Positions 1-8,999 are shown, counted from the stretch's first letter. The stretch: DNA of 64,000 bases from Pedobacter sp. MC2016-15 (GCF_026239695.1 NZ_JAPIVS010000003.1:744001-808000); one strand, 5' to 3'. Notes: generated from the letters alone by a model not told the origin. Numbers and translations: made by a program.

Positions 1-507
1 GATCCGGATTGCTTTATCGACGACGACGGGCAGGCCTATTTATACTGGGGATCCGGATTTAACTGGATCAACGGACACTGTATGGTAGTAAAACTCAAAA
101 AGGATATGCACACCTTTGAAGGTAAACCTGTTGAGGTAACCACACCTCATTTTTTTGAAGGTGCACATATGTTAAAGAGAAACAACAAATATTACCTGAT
201 GTTCTCAGAAGGAAAGGCCATTGACCCAACTTACCAGGTGGGCTATGCTACCGGCACCAGTCCGATGGGACCTTTTAAAGAAGATGAACACCGCGTGATC
301 CTGAACACTTCTGCCGACAGTGTAGTTTATGGTCCCGGTCATCATACAACCTTCCGGGAGAAGAACCAGGATTATATTTTATACCATAGGATATTGCCGC
401 AGGATAAGGCTTACGTACTGCGTCAGCTATGTCTGGACAGCCTGAATTTTGATAAAAATGGGAATATCAAAAAAGTAAGTACCAAAGGAATTAAGGCCTT
501 CCGTTAG
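1..507 (+). CDS. Glycoside hydrolase family 43 protein, C-terminal part (5' end outside window)
   Basis: The reading frame is open from the first base, so the gene starts before the window; about 168 residues are visible. The segment IDDDGQAYLYWG, the FFEGAH segment holding the probable acid glutamate, and the later GPGHH segment are typical of the five-bladed GH43 beta-propeller. The family removes arabinose or xylose from plant polysaccharides, usually outside the cytoplasm. The N-terminal blades and any signal peptide are not visible, so substrate cannot be assigned. It ends 5 bp from a convergent histidine kinase gene. Family assignment is good; subfamily is unknown. Confidence 0.85.
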   Translation, partial: DPDCFIDDDGQAYLYWGSGFNWINGHCMVVKLKKDMHTFEGKPVEVTTPHFFEGAHMLKRNNKYYLMFSEGKAIDPTYQVGYATGTSPMGPFKEDEHRVILNTSADSVVYGPGHHTTFREKNQDYILYHRILPQDKAYVLRQLCLDSLNFDKNGNIKKVSTKGIKAFR

Positions 508-512
508 GAGGG

Positions 513-1715
513 CTACTTCCTTATGGCGATAGAAAAAGTAGTTCCCAGTCCAAGGGTAGATTTAACTGCAATGGTGCCATTGAGCGCGTTTAGCAAGTCC
601 TTAACTATGGATAAACCTATACCGGTTCCTTTGGTATTGCTCCTGTCGGTTTGTCCGAGGGTGAAGTTGCTGACAAATATCTGCTCAAAGTGCTCTTCTG
701 CGATCCCAATGCCGTTGTCTTCGATTTCAAATCTATAATGTGTGTTATCCTGCTCAAAACGGATATTGATCACACCATTTTCCTTGTCATTATACCTGAT
801 GGCGTTGTTTAGCAGGTTCAGGATGATCTGATCCAATGCAATTAAAGACATGTGCAGCTCATGTTTTTCATCCGGAAAATTGATCCTGATCCCCTTTGGG
901 ATCATCAGCATTCCTATGATCTTTTTAAGCAGGCTATGGAGGCTGAAGTGCTGCTTGTTCGCAAGCAGCGAAGAAGGAGACCTGGAATATTCCAGCATCT
1001 CGTTTACCAGGTCGAGCAGCCCGTTTGTGGAGGAGATGCTGAGATCGATTAACCTCAGGCAACCCTCATACTGTTGTTTTTCGTGTCTGATTTTTAAAGC
1101 CTGTGAGCTCAGCAGGATATTACTCAGTGGGTTTTTGATATCGTGCGCTGCCATGGAAGCGAACTTTTGAATCAGCACGTTGGAATTGAGCAGCTCCTGA
1201 TTTGTTTTTTCCAGCTGACGAACTTTCCGGCGCAGTTCGAGTTTATCAATGACCTGTTTTGCAAGGGTTTTAAGTGCATTAGCCTGATCAGGACTAATTG
1301 TATTCGCTTTTTGATCAAATACACAGATCGTTCCAAGGGCGTAACCATCTTCATTGATCAGGGGCACACCAGCATAAAATGTAATGTGCGCCGGACCAGC
1401 CACCACAGGATTATCGGCAAATCTTTGATCTAAGCGGGCATCATCCACCACCATGATCTCCTCATTTGAGGCAATCGCATGTGTACAGAACGACAAGTCC
1501 CTTTTGTTTTCCCTCATATCCGTTCCGTGATGAGCCTTAAATGTCTGCCTGTCGGCATCGATAAAAGTTATCAGCGCAATAGGGACATTACAGATGGTGG
1601 AAGCCAGCGATGCCAGGTCATCAAATTCCTTCTCACTTTCAGTATTAAAAATATGATAAGATTCTAAGGCACTTAATCTTTCGCTCTCGTGGGGATGTAC
1701 AGGTGAACTGCTCAT
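513..1715 (-). CDS. GAF-domain sensor histidine kinase
   Basis: 400 residues without membrane segments, so a cytoplasmic sensor kinase. Residues about 20-165 form a GAF domain (IALITFIDADRQTFKA, then FCTHAI and FYAGVPL as in small-ligand GAF sensors). A short coiled coil follows, then HisKA with the phospho-accepting histidine in AAHDIKNPLSN near residue 190, then HATPase_c with N box (LNNAIRYND), G1 (DNGIGI) and G2 (GTGIGL). No receiver domain and no adjacent response regulator, so its partner is elsewhere. A perfect TAnnTTTG -7 box lies 23 bp before the ATG, at the very end of the upstream antiporter gene, indicating separate transcription. Confidence 0.92.
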   Translation of the reverse strand: MSSSPVHPHESERLSALESYHIFNTESEKEFDDLASLASTICNVPIALITFIDADRQTFKAHHGTDMRENKRDLSFCTHAIASNEEIMVVDDARLDQRFADNPVVAGPAHITFYAGVPLINEDGYALGTICVFDQKANTISPDQANALKTLAKQVIDKLELRRKVRQLEKTNQELLNSNVLIQKFASMAAHDIKNPLSNILLSSQALKIRHEKQQYEGCLRLIDLSISSTNGLLDLVNEMLEYSRSPSSLLANKQHFSLHSLLKKIIGMLMIPKGIRINFPDEKHELHMSLIALDQIILNLLNNAIRYNDKENGVINIRFEQDNTHYRFEIEDNGIGIAEEHFEQIFVSNFTLGQTDRSNTKGTGIGLSIVKDLLNALNGTIAVKSTLGLGTTFSIAIRK

Positions 1716-1738
1716 TAAATTGATTTACTCCGGTGTCG

Positions 1739-1746
1739 CAAAGATA
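1739..1746 (-). promoter_or_regulatory. Bacteroidota -7 promoter box for the GAF kinase
   Basis: TATCTTTG on the minus strand matches TAnnTTTG exactly and would give a leader of about 20 nt. No TTTG is seen at the -33 position. Confidence 0.55.
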
Positions 1747-1753
1747 TACAAAA

Positions 1754-3328
1754 TCAAATGAATAATAGTTTTTCCTCTTCCAGGTCGAGATACTTGAGGT
1801 GTTTACGGATGATCTCCTCATTCAGCGTTTCCTCCTGAAGATTTTTACTCAGCAGCCATTTTCTCTGCTCATCAAGAATGTCAAGATAAACTTTCTTTAC
1901 TTCCTCAGGGAGCAAGGCATTATCGGTTAGCTGAGTCTTTTCTTCCCATTTAATAACCATCTGTTTAAGAAAGGGTTGCTGATTGAATTCATCGCCATAG
2001 TTGTTCTTTAAATACTGCAGTGCTTGTTCCGCCAGTTGTCTTCTGATTTGGTTTTCTGCTTCCTCGTCAGTAATGGGGTGATCAAAATCCGGGAGTCCGA
2101 TTTTCCGGATGACAAAAGGCAAGGTAAGCCCCTGCACTAAAAGCGTAACCAGTATGACAATAAAGGTGATAAACAGTACAAGGTCGCGGTGCGGGAAAGG
2201 CCTGCCGTCAGCGAGCTGCACCGGTATGGATAAGGCAGCCGCCAGCGAAACTACGCCCCGCATTCCTGTCCAGCCCAGCACAAAAGGTACCTTCATTCCG
2301 GGATTGCTGCGGTCTGCAACGGTAATAAAGTTGCGTGCAATCAGCGTAACCACCACCGCGCCGTAGGCTGATAACAACCGCACTATGATCAGCACTGCAG
2401 AGATCAGCAAGCCATAACCGATGGCTGATAAAATACTCACTTCACCTAGTCCGGAAGTAATTTCAGGCAGATCCAGTCCAATAAGTGTGAATACCAGTCC
2501 ATTGAGCACGAAACTAAGACTTTCCCAAACGTTAATCCCCCGCAGACGGGAGCTGCTGCTCAGGAAAAAATGCCGCTTGCTGGATAAGAGGAGTCCGCCA
2601 CAGACCACGGCCAGCACTCCTGATGTATGTGCTTCTTCGGCAGCGATGTATATCATATAGGGCGTGATAATATCCAGTGCCATGTCAATATTGGCGTCCG
2701 TAGGGAAGTGTTTGTGGATAAAGATAAATATCCAGCCTACAGCAAGTCCGATCCCCACACCTCCAACCAGCATCCAGAAGAAGCTGAGGGTTGCGTCAGA
2801 CCAGATAAACTGCCCCGTAGCAACAGCGATCAGTGCAAACCGGAAAATAATCAGGGAGGATGCATCGTTCAGCAGGCTTTCCCCTTCAAGTATGGAGGAC
2901 ATACGTTTTGGGACCTTGACGAATTTCAAAATCGCACCTGCACTTACCGCATCAGGCGGCGACACAATGCCGCCGAGCAGAAAGCCCAGTGCAAGCGAGA
3001 AGCCTGGTATAAAATAATTTGCGGCAAATGCGATAGTAACGGCGGTAAGAAACACTACCACAAAGGCAAAACTGCCAATGATACGCCGCCATCGCCAGAG
3101 CTCTTTACCGGATATGGCCCAGGAGGCTTCGTAGAGTAAGGGAGGCAGAAAGATAATAAAGATCAGTTCGGGATTGATACGAACAGATGGGATTCCGGGG
3201 ATAAAACTGATCCCTAATCCAAACAGTACAAGAAGCACAGGATAGGCTACCTTGATCTTGTTGCCCAGCATAATCAGAAATACAATGGCTACAATCAGCC
3301 CCAGGTAAAATGGAAAATCTTCCAGCAT
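1754..3328 (-). CDS. Na+/H+ antiporter, CPA1 family
   Basis: 524 residues with about 12 hydrophobic segments in the first 410, then a charged cytoplasmic tail of about 110 residues. CPA1 landmarks are GGIVSPPDAVSAGAIL (the ion-binding acidic motif), EGESLLNDASSLIIF, and GMRGVVSLAAALSIP near the end of the membrane domain. The family exchanges cytoplasmic Na+ (or K+) for protons across the inner membrane in pH and salt homeostasis. The start is ATG with a highly hydrophobic first segment. Upstream DNA holds two overlapping dyads (3363-3397) that may be operators. Ion specificity cannot be read from sequence. Confidence 0.93.
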   Translation of the reverse strand: MLEDFPFYLGLIVAIVFLIMLGNKIKVAYPVLLVLFGLGISFIPGIPSVRINPELIFIIFLPPLLYEASWAISGKELWRWRRIIGSFAFVVVFLTAVTIAFAANYFIPGFSLALGFLLGGIVSPPDAVSAGAILKFVKVPKRMSSILEGESLLNDASSLIIFRFALIAVATGQFIWSDATLSFFWMLVGGVGIGLAVGWIFIFIHKHFPTDANIDMALDIITPYMIYIAAEEAHTSGVLAVVCGGLLLSSKRHFFLSSSSRLRGINVWESLSFVLNGLVFTLIGLDLPEITSGLGEVSILSAIGYGLLISAVLIIVRLLSAYGAVVVTLIARNFITVADRSNPGMKVPFVLGWTGMRGVVSLAAALSIPVQLADGRPFPHRDLVLFITFIVILVTLLVQGLTLPFVIRKIGLPDFDHPITDEEAENQIRRQLAEQALQYLKNNYGDEFNQQPFLKQMVIKWEEKTQLTDNALLPEEVKKVYLDILDEQRKWLLSKNLQEETLNEEIIRKHLKYLDLEEEKLLFI

Positions 3329-3362
3329 CGAGATTAAGTTAGATATCTACTAAGATAGGATT

Positions 3363-3397
3363 TATATCGTGTGATAACGATATAGCTACAGTTATCA
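3363..3397. promoter_or_regulatory. Overlapping inverted repeats upstream of the antiporter gene
   Basis: TATATCGT (3363-3370) and ACGATATA (3377-3384) are perfect 8-bp arms around a 6-bp spacer. TGATAAC (3373-3379) and GTTATCA (3391-3397) form a second 7-bp dyad overlapping the first. They lie between the divergent antiporter gene and the small gene at 3475. An operator is likelier than a terminator, because neither flank has a T run. Confidence 0.35.
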
Positions 3398-3474
3398 GTG
3401 GCATTTATAGGCAAAAAACAGGTGTGTATGAACTTGCGGCCATAAACTATCGTATCTAAAAGACAACCTAAACT

Positions 3475-3702
3475 ATGATGTACCGAATCCTATTTCAAGA
3501 TGTGGCAGGAGACTTTCAAATTGTCGACGCCGACAGTCCGCTGCGGATGGAGAGAGCTGCATTTGATATTGCCTCCTCTGCAAACAGTATCATTTGCATA
3601 TACGATTATCTGCACAAGAAGCCCTTATTCAAATGTTCCAGTTATGAAAAATACTGGAAAGCCATCAATGAGCTTGTTTACGAGAACAAGAAATTTGCTT
3701 AA
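3475..3702 (+). CDS. Small protein of unknown function (75 aa)
   Basis: I do not recognise this protein. It is 75 residues with no signal peptide or membrane helix, mixed charge, and a C-terminal half rich in Tyr/Lys (KCSSYEKYWKAINELVYENKK) that is probably helical. Two adjacent ATG codons start it, the first at 3475. It sits alone between an antiporter (divergent) and an EamA exporter (convergent, 7 bp away). Its ordinary composition and a fit to the gap between neighbours suggest a real gene, but there is no functional clue. Confidence 0.5.
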   Translation: MMYRILFQDVAGDFQIVDADSPLRMERAAFDIASSANSIICIYDYLHKKPLFKCSSYEKYWKAINELVYENKKFA

Positions 3703-3709
3703 GACATGG

Positions 3710-4570
3710 TTATTGTATCATCTGTTTTTCCGGTCTTCCGGTAAGTGTAGCACCAAGACTTGCAATGATCACCAAACCTATCGCCATCCATTCAGACAGT
3801 GATAAAAACTCCTTCAGGAATATGAGTCCGCACAATGCGCCAAAGGCGGGGTCGAGGCTCATGAGAATACTGAATGTTTTTGCAGGAATGTGTTTTAAGG
3901 CATCAATTTCCAGCGAGAAGGGGATGGCGCTGCACAGTAAACCGAGTGCAATTGCGGATGGGATCATGGCCACAGTAAAATTGCCCAGCTTCCCATCGGC
4001 GATGCCAAAAGGAAGAATTATTAAGATGGCAAAGATCATCCCCACGGTAACCGCCTTGGCACCATCTATCACGGCAGATGTGCGCTGTCCCAGTACGATA
4101 TAGCCGGCCCAGAAACCTCCGGCGAGTAAGGCCATTCCTGCGCCATAAAGGTCGATTCCTTTTCCATTCCAGGGAGTTATCAATGCGATACCCGCCACAG
4201 CCAGTAAGGCCCACAGATAGTCCATCCTGCTTTTTGAGGTCAGCACCGAAAGCATCAGCGGGCCGATAAATTCAAGTGCAACTGCAAGGCCCAGTGGGAT
4301 GCGCGACAGGGAGAGGTAGAAAATACCATTCATCGCCCCCAGGCAAAGACCATAGGGGATAATCGCCTTCCATTGCGAAGGGCTAAGTTCTTTCAGGTTA
4401 GGTCTGTTAAAAGCAAAAAGTATCAATGCAGAGATTCCGATACGGATGGTGCTTGTTCCTGCAGCACCCAGAACAGGGAATAAACTTTTGGCAAAAGCTG
4501 CGCCGCCTTGTACACTAATGATGGCCAGGATAACGGCGGGAAAGGGAGGGATTTTAAATCTGGCGTTCAT
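3710..4570 (-). CDS. EamA-family exporter, RhtA-like
   Basis: 286 residues from the ATG at 4570, with ten predicted membrane helices in two EamA repeats. Features include an FIGPLMLSVLTSK motif at the end of the first repeat and ALGLLCSAIPFSLEIDAL in the second, which resemble the RhtA threonine/homoserine exporters. The frame stays open up to 4681, but that extension is hydrophilic and a perfect -7 promoter box lies only 4 bp before this ATG, so the shorter start is chosen; the mRNA may be leaderless. Substrate is probably an amino acid or other small metabolite, by family analogy only. Confidence 0.85.
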   Translation of the reverse strand: MNARFKIPPFPAVILAIISVQGGAAFAKSLFPVLGAAGTSTIRIGISALILFAFNRPNLKELSPSQWKAIIPYGLCLGAMNGIFYLSLSRIPLGLAVALEFIGPLMLSVLTSKSRMDYLWALLAVAGIALITPWNGKGIDLYGAGMALLAGGFWAGYIVLGQRTSAVIDGAKAVTVGMIFAILIILPFGIADGKLGNFTVAMIPSAIALGLLCSAIPFSLEIDALKHIPAKTFSILMSLDPAFGALCGLIFLKEFLSLSEWMAIGLVIIASLGATLTGRPEKQMIQ

Positions 4571-4574
4571 CGTA

Positions 4575-4582
4575 CAAAGATA
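4575..4582 (-). promoter_or_regulatory. -7 promoter box directly ahead of the EamA start codon
   Basis: TATCTTTG, an exact TAnnTTTG match, ends 4 bp before the ATG at 4570. Transcription from this box would begin at or next to the start codon. Confidence 0.5.
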
Positions 4583-4696
4583 AATATTGTTCGCATTCCG
4601 ATTATGATTATCCGATTTAGTTTGTCCGGCATAGATGTTTTTGGAGACTAAAGTATTATGTTTGCTGTGGGGGTCTAACACGCCATAAATCGCTTC

Positions 4697-6067
4697 ATGT
4701 TAAAGTTCAATTTCAGCAGCATCACTCAGTCTTCGGTAAAAAGGAAAGACACATTATGGTCTGAGCTGATCGGAAGCAGGTCCATGTTCCCGCTTGAAAC
4801 CCGGATATTTCATTCGATCAGTCTGGGATTGATTATTTTGTGTACCATATATGTTCCCTATAATTTTTTGGAAGGGCTGTATGTGGGTTCTTTCTCTGCA
4901 TGTCTGTTTGCACTGGTTTACTCACAACAATATTATTATTCCAGGTTCCATGGCAGGCAGCATAGTAATATGCTTTTTGGTATTACCGGGATAGTGATTT
5001 TTTCTGTGAATTACTTTGCAAATTCAGGCATTCATGGTTCCACCGATCTGATCTGGCCGATTTACCTCTTGCTGGTACTGGCAATTGCGCCGTACGATCA
5101 GCATGTCAAATGGGTAATTGCTTATCTGCTGTGCTTTCTGGCTGTACATCTGCTTGAATTTTATCAGCCATCGTTAGTAAAATATCCTTTTACTGTTGGA
5201 AAAGGACAGTTTGTAGACAGGGTTACAGCTTTCCCTTTGCCAGTAATCGGGATTTATATCGTTATCAAGTTTATCAGACGAAGTTACGACAGGGAAAGGG
5301 CGGCTTCAGAAGAAAGAGCATTGGCTGTCGAAGCAAGTAAGGCACAGATTTTAATCCATAAAGATCAGCTTGAACAAAGTAATATCGAGAAAAACAAACT
5401 GATGTCTATCATTTCGCATGACCTGCGGACGCCGCTGACGAATGTTCAGAATTATCTGGAGCTGCTCAATCACACTGAGCTCAGTATGGCTGAGCGGCAG
5501 GAACTCGAAGGTTATCTGTTAAAGTCGACCAACAATGCGATGGAGACGCTCTCCAACTTATTATACTGGACGAAATCGCAGATGGAAGGCCCCTCTGTGA
5601 ATCTGAAGGAGGTAAATCTGCTCAGCATTCTGCAAGGCACGCTGGATATGGAAAAGATGCATGCTGCAAAAAAGAATATCAATCTGCTGGCTGAAATCCC
5701 GGAAGATATAAGCGTTATGGCTGATGTGGATATGCTTCAGCTGGTGGTACGCAACCTGATCAGTAATGCGATAAAATTTACACCTGGCGGAGGGCATATC
5801 AGGATAACAGCCACACAGGAGTCTGAAGAATGCCAAATCATGGTAAGCGATAACGGAGAGGGTATTGCTCTGGATAAGCAGGAGAAGATATTCTCCATCA
5901 GGACAGAGCCAGCATATGGTACCAACAACGAAAGAGGAGTGGGATTGGGGCTGGTATTGTGTAAAGAGTATACAGAACGGCAGGGGGGACGGATCAGTTT
6001 TGAAAGCAATCCGGGAATGGGCTCCAGCTTTTTTATCATTATACCAACAAAACCGATTCAACATTGA
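4697..6067 (+). CDS. Membrane-bound sensor histidine kinase
   Basis: 456 residues. Residues about 30-195 hold five or six hydrophobic segments with short loops, so the sensor is embedded in the inner membrane. A charged helix follows (residues 195-230), then HisKA with the phosphorylated His in IISHDLRTPLTNV, and HATPase_c with N box (LISNAIKFTP), G1 (DNGEGIAL) and G2 (GVGLGLVL). No receiver domain is attached and no response regulator is adjacent. The stop codon overlaps the TTG start of the next gene, an EamA transporter, so the two are probably translated together. Signal unknown. Confidence 0.9.
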   Translation: MLKFNFSSITQSSVKRKDTLWSELIGSRSMFPLETRIFHSISLGLIILCTIYVPYNFLEGLYVGSFSACLFALVYSQQYYYSRFHGRQHSNMLFGITGIVIFSVNYFANSGIHGSTDLIWPIYLLLVLAIAPYDQHVKWVIAYLLCFLAVHLLEFYQPSLVKYPFTVGKGQFVDRVTAFPLPVIGIYIVIKFIRRSYDRERAASEERALAVEASKAQILIHKDQLEQSNIEKNKLMSIISHDLRTPLTNVQNYLELLNHTELSMAERQELEGYLLKSTNNAMETLSNLLYWTKSQMEGPSVNLKEVNLLSILQGTLDMEKMHAAKKNINLLAEIPEDISVMADVDMLQLVVRNLISNAIKFTPGGGHIRITATQESEECQIMVSDNGEGIALDKQEKIFSIRTEPAYGTNNERGVGLGLVLCKEYTERQGGRISFESNPGMGSSFFIIIPTKPIQH

Positions 6068-6954
6068 AAGACACCAAATATTACATCGCAGCAGTAAGCG
6101 CTTTTATGGTTTGGGGCTTCTTCAGCCTTGTTTTAAAACCTATACACAGCTATCCATCAATTGATATTCTTTTTTACCGTGTGTTTTCCTGTGCAATTCT
6201 GATGTTGCTGATCGTGCTGCTTTTCAAGCGGAGGGTGCTGCTGGAAAATATAGCGTTATACAAAACATTGCCGGCAAAAGGGAAAGTCAAAGCGATGGCA
6301 CTAAATATCGGAGGGGGATTGCTCTTAACGGCCAACTGGTTTTCCTTCATCTATGTGATGAACCATATCAGCGTAAAGGCTACCTCACTGGCCTATCTGG
6401 TTTGTCCGATCCTCACTACATTACTTGCCTATCTGATCTTGAGCGAAAAGCTCAGCAGACCGCAATGGGCCGCGGTCATGCTCAGTATTATAGGCTGTAT
6501 CCTGCTCTCGTACAGTAATATGCTGGATATGTCTTTCAGTCTGATCGTCGGCTTATCTTATGCGATGTACCTGGTGAGTCAGAAGGAAAACAAAGGTTTT
6601 GATAAATTTATCAGCCTGACCTTTCAGATTATGCTTTCCGCATTGATCCTCCTGCCGTTTTATCCGCTCTACAGTGGCCCTGTACCGACATCGTTTGAGT
6701 TTTATTTTTACATCGAACTCATCGCTGTAGCATTTACAATCATACCTCTGCTGCTGAATTTATTCGCTTTAAAACGCATCAATTCTTCTACAGTCGGGAT
6801 GTTGATGAATATCAATCCGCTGATTGCATTCTGCCTGGCTGCATTGGTCTATCATGAGCATCTGGACAACGTCCAGGTGGCAGCATATGGTGTGATATTC
6901 TTTGCAATCCTGGTCTTTAACTCGCAATTGCTCTTCAGTAAAAGGAAACTATAG
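6064..6954 (+). CDS. EamA-family transporter, RarD-like
   Basis: 296 residues, ten membrane helices in two EamA repeats. The N-terminus (AVSAFMVWGFFSLVLKPI) and ILFYRVFSCAIL resemble RarD-type permeases. The start is taken as TTG at 6064, overlapping the kinase stop (TTGA), which suggests translational coupling; an ATG at 6106 would remove part of the first helix. The gene overlaps the 3' end of the convergent amidohydrolase gene by 6 bp. Substrate is unknown. Confidence 0.83.
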   Translation: MKDTKYYIAAVSAFMVWGFFSLVLKPIHSYPSIDILFYRVFSCAILMLLIVLLFKRRVLLENIALYKTLPAKGKVKAMALNIGGGLLLTANWFSFIYVMNHISVKATSLAYLVCPILTTLLAYLILSEKLSRPQWAAVMLSIIGCILLSYSNMLDMSFSLIVGLSYAMYLVSQKENKGFDKFISLTFQIMLSALILLPFYPLYSGPVPTSFEFYFYIELIAVAFTIIPLLLNLFALKRINSSTVGMLMNINPLIAFCLAALVYHEHLDNVQVAAYGVIFFAILVFNSQLLFSKRKL

Positions 6955-8301
6955 ATCATTCAGGGGTCCTTTGCTCACCTCTTTACCAGATTTATAAACT
7001 GCAAAGATCTTGCGTGTATTTTTGATGGCTGTCGCAGGGTTGGCATCCAGTATGATAAAATCAGCCACTTTTCCCTGTTCCAGCGTTCCAAACTGCTGAT
7101 CTACAAGCAGCATCTCTGCTGAATTTTTGGTGGCAACTTTCAATGCCTGCATCGGTGTTAAGCCTGCCTGCACCATTAATTCAAGTTCCAGGTGTTCCGA
7201 GAAACCCTGTGCCCTCAGCATCATCGCCCCAGAATCGGTACCCAGGCAAACCAATATCCCTGCGTCGTAGATCTTTTTCAGGTTTTTCATGGCGATATTG
7301 AAAGCGGCCATATTCTTTGCATAGGCAGGCGAATTTTTGAGATCATTCTGATATTTCTCCGAGGTGATCAATTCATAAACTCCCGGTTCCAGTGATGCTT
7401 TAAAAAAGGGATCATTGATCCAGTCCGGTTTGCGGGCATAGATATAGGAAAATTCATCCAGGGAAAGCGTAGGAATGTAGACTACATGTTTTGCTTTCAT
7501 CTTTTGCAGCAGGGCATCATCAATGACTTTGTCCCGGATACTATGGGCGATGATGTCCACGCCGTCGTTAACCAGCTGTTTCGCATCAGAAAGATAAAAT
7601 ACATGAGCTGCCGCACGTAATCCGCGTTTGTGTGCCTCATTGATAATCGCAGCAGAAACTGCGGGTGGCATCTTGGTTTTATACTTATCTCCGAAATCAT
7701 CAACCCATATTTTTACCAGGTCAGGTTTAACTTTTACAAGGGTATCAAACGCAGCGGGGATCAATTCTGCAGAGGCATCACGGAAAACATTGGTCATGCC
7801 CATTTCAACAGGGGGAGCTCCTGTTGGCATCCCAAAGCCATATCCTGCGGAGTGCAGGCGCGCACCGGGAAGCAGCTCAGCCATAGAAGAATCCCTGAGT
7901 CCCTGATCAAACATCAGCGGTCTGTCGGTACCCATAATCATGATGTTGCTTACGCCGTAGCTTACATATTTTTTGAGCTGACTTACTATTTTGTCTCTGG
8001 TGTAAGGATTGGATTTGTCGTTTGGTCCATGGATCAGTCCTACATGCACATGGTCGCTGATCAGGCTGGGCATTATGGTCTTGCCTTTCAGGTCTACCAC
8101 CTTTGCGCCCGGGGCCTTCAGGTTTTTACCGACTGCTACAATAGAGTTTCCTTTGATCAGTATATCCGTGTTTTCACGTGCTTTGCCGCCGTTGCCGTCT
8201 ATCACAGTGGCGTGCGTGAATAGTATGGTGTCTTGATCATCTGCAGGTGTAAATGCCAGGCTGATGATAGTGATGAATAGCAGGAGTGATAGTTTTCTCA
8301 T
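6949..8301 (-). CDS. Exported amidohydrolase (imidazolonepropionase/prolidase-like)
   Basis: 450 residues with a clear signal peptide (residues 1-19, ending near LAFTPAD), so probably periplasmic. The metal-dependent TIM-barrel amidohydrolase fold is shown by the HxH metal motif in SDHVHVGL near residue 84, later metal histidines in AAAHVFYL and IIAHSIRD, and the catalytic Asp in CLGTDSGA. The N- and C-terminal parts (ATVIDGNGG; GKVADFIILDANP) form the usual beta-sandwich. The family hydrolyses cyclic amides or X-Pro peptides; substrate is not predictable here. It appears monocistronic. Confidence 0.88.
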   Translation of the reverse strand: MRKLSLLLFITIISLAFTPADDQDTILFTHATVIDGNGGKARENTDILIKGNSIVAVGKNLKAPGAKVVDLKGKTIMPSLISDHVHVGLIHGPNDKSNPYTRDKIVSQLKKYVSYGVSNIMIMGTDRPLMFDQGLRDSSMAELLPGARLHSAGYGFGMPTGAPPVEMGMTNVFRDASAELIPAAFDTLVKVKPDLVKIWVDDFGDKYKTKMPPAVSAAIINEAHKRGLRAAAHVFYLSDAKQLVNDGVDIIAHSIRDKVIDDALLQKMKAKHVVYIPTLSLDEFSYIYARKPDWINDPFFKASLEPGVYELITSEKYQNDLKNSPAYAKNMAAFNIAMKNLKKIYDAGILVCLGTDSGAMMLRAQGFSEHLELELMVQAGLTPMQALKVATKNSAEMLLVDQQFGTLEQGKVADFIILDANPATAIKNTRKIFAVYKSGKEVSKGPLNDL

Positions 8302-8352
8302 TGAGGACTGTTTATCTTAATAACACTTTAAATGGCCTTATGTTTATACAAA

Positions 8353-8922
8353 TCATACAGCACCTGTCATACCCTTGATTGCTCTGTTCAGCGCCCTTAG
8401 AGTAATTCCAAGATAATCTGCGATGTCTTGTTTTGGTATCACCTCTGTTAAATCGGGCATTCTGGATTTCAGTCTGTCCAGCTTTTCAGGAATGGTGTGC
8501 AGCTGGTTATAGGAATGCCGGCTGGCCTTATACTTCAACTTGGTGATCAAAGTTTTGATAAAAAGCCTGTTCAGTTTTTCATCCTTCTCCAGTAACAGAA
8601 GAAAATCCTGTTTACTGATTTTATACAGATCTACCTGCGCGATTGCTTCAACAGTGCAATAACTGGCTGTATCATCCAGGAGTTCGATTTCGCCAAAGAG
8701 TTCACCCTCACCAAAAAACTCCTGGATAAAAGTTCCGCCGTTCTCGGTGTGGAAATAACATTTAACGAAACCGGATTTAATGATATATACAGAAAAAACT
8801 TTTTTGCCTTCGGTAAGAATATGTGCCCCCGGAGCAAAAGAGCAGGCAGTGAAATGCTGCAGGGCTCCCGGGCGGGATATTTCCGCGATATAATCAAACA
8901 GTTCCTTGTTATGTCTTATCAT
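8353..8922 (-). CDS. Crp/Fnr-family transcriptional regulator
   Basis: 189 residues from the ATG at 8922. Residues about 20-110 form a cyclic-nucleotide-binding-like beta-roll (FAPGAHILTEGKKVFSVYIIKSG; FFGEGELFGEIELLDD), and residues about 135-185 a helix-turn-helix ending in IADYLGITLRALNRAIKG. No Cys cluster is present, so it is not an oxygen-sensing FeS Fnr. The frame could start at 8979, but those 19 extra residues are not typical and overlap the dyad at 8934-8945. It diverges from the HD gene at 9000, and the shared 77-bp spacer holds that dyad, which may be its own operator. Confidence 0.85.
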   Translation of the reverse strand: MIRHNKELFDYIAEISRPGALQHFTACSFAPGAHILTEGKKVFSVYIIKSGFVKCYFHTENGGTFIQEFFGEGELFGEIELLDDTASYCTVEAIAQVDLYKISKQDFLLLLEKDEKLNRLFIKTLITKLKYKASRHSYNQLHTIPEKLDRLKSRMPDLTEVIPKQDIADYLGITLRALNRAIKGMTGAV

Positions 8923-8933
8923 TTGTTGTCTAT

Positions 8934-8945
8934 GGACAAATGTCC
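8934..8945. promoter_or_regulatory. Short palindrome in the Crp/HD divergent promoter region
   Basis: GGACAAATGTCC has perfect 5-bp arms around AA. The central GACAAATGTC recurs at 31591-31600 upstream of an SDR gene. Crp/Fnr relatives such as PrfA bind dyads with the same 2-bp centre, so this is a candidate autoregulatory site. Confidence 0.35.
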
Positions 8946-8999
8946 TTTTTTCTGTCAGCGCAGATGGTGTTCTTTGCAAGTATATACAATAAATCGAAA

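Noticed and set aside
4571..4681. N-terminal extension of the EamA exporter
   Set aside because: The 37 extra residues are hydrophilic and a consensus -7 box lies inside this stretch, just before the ATG at 4570.
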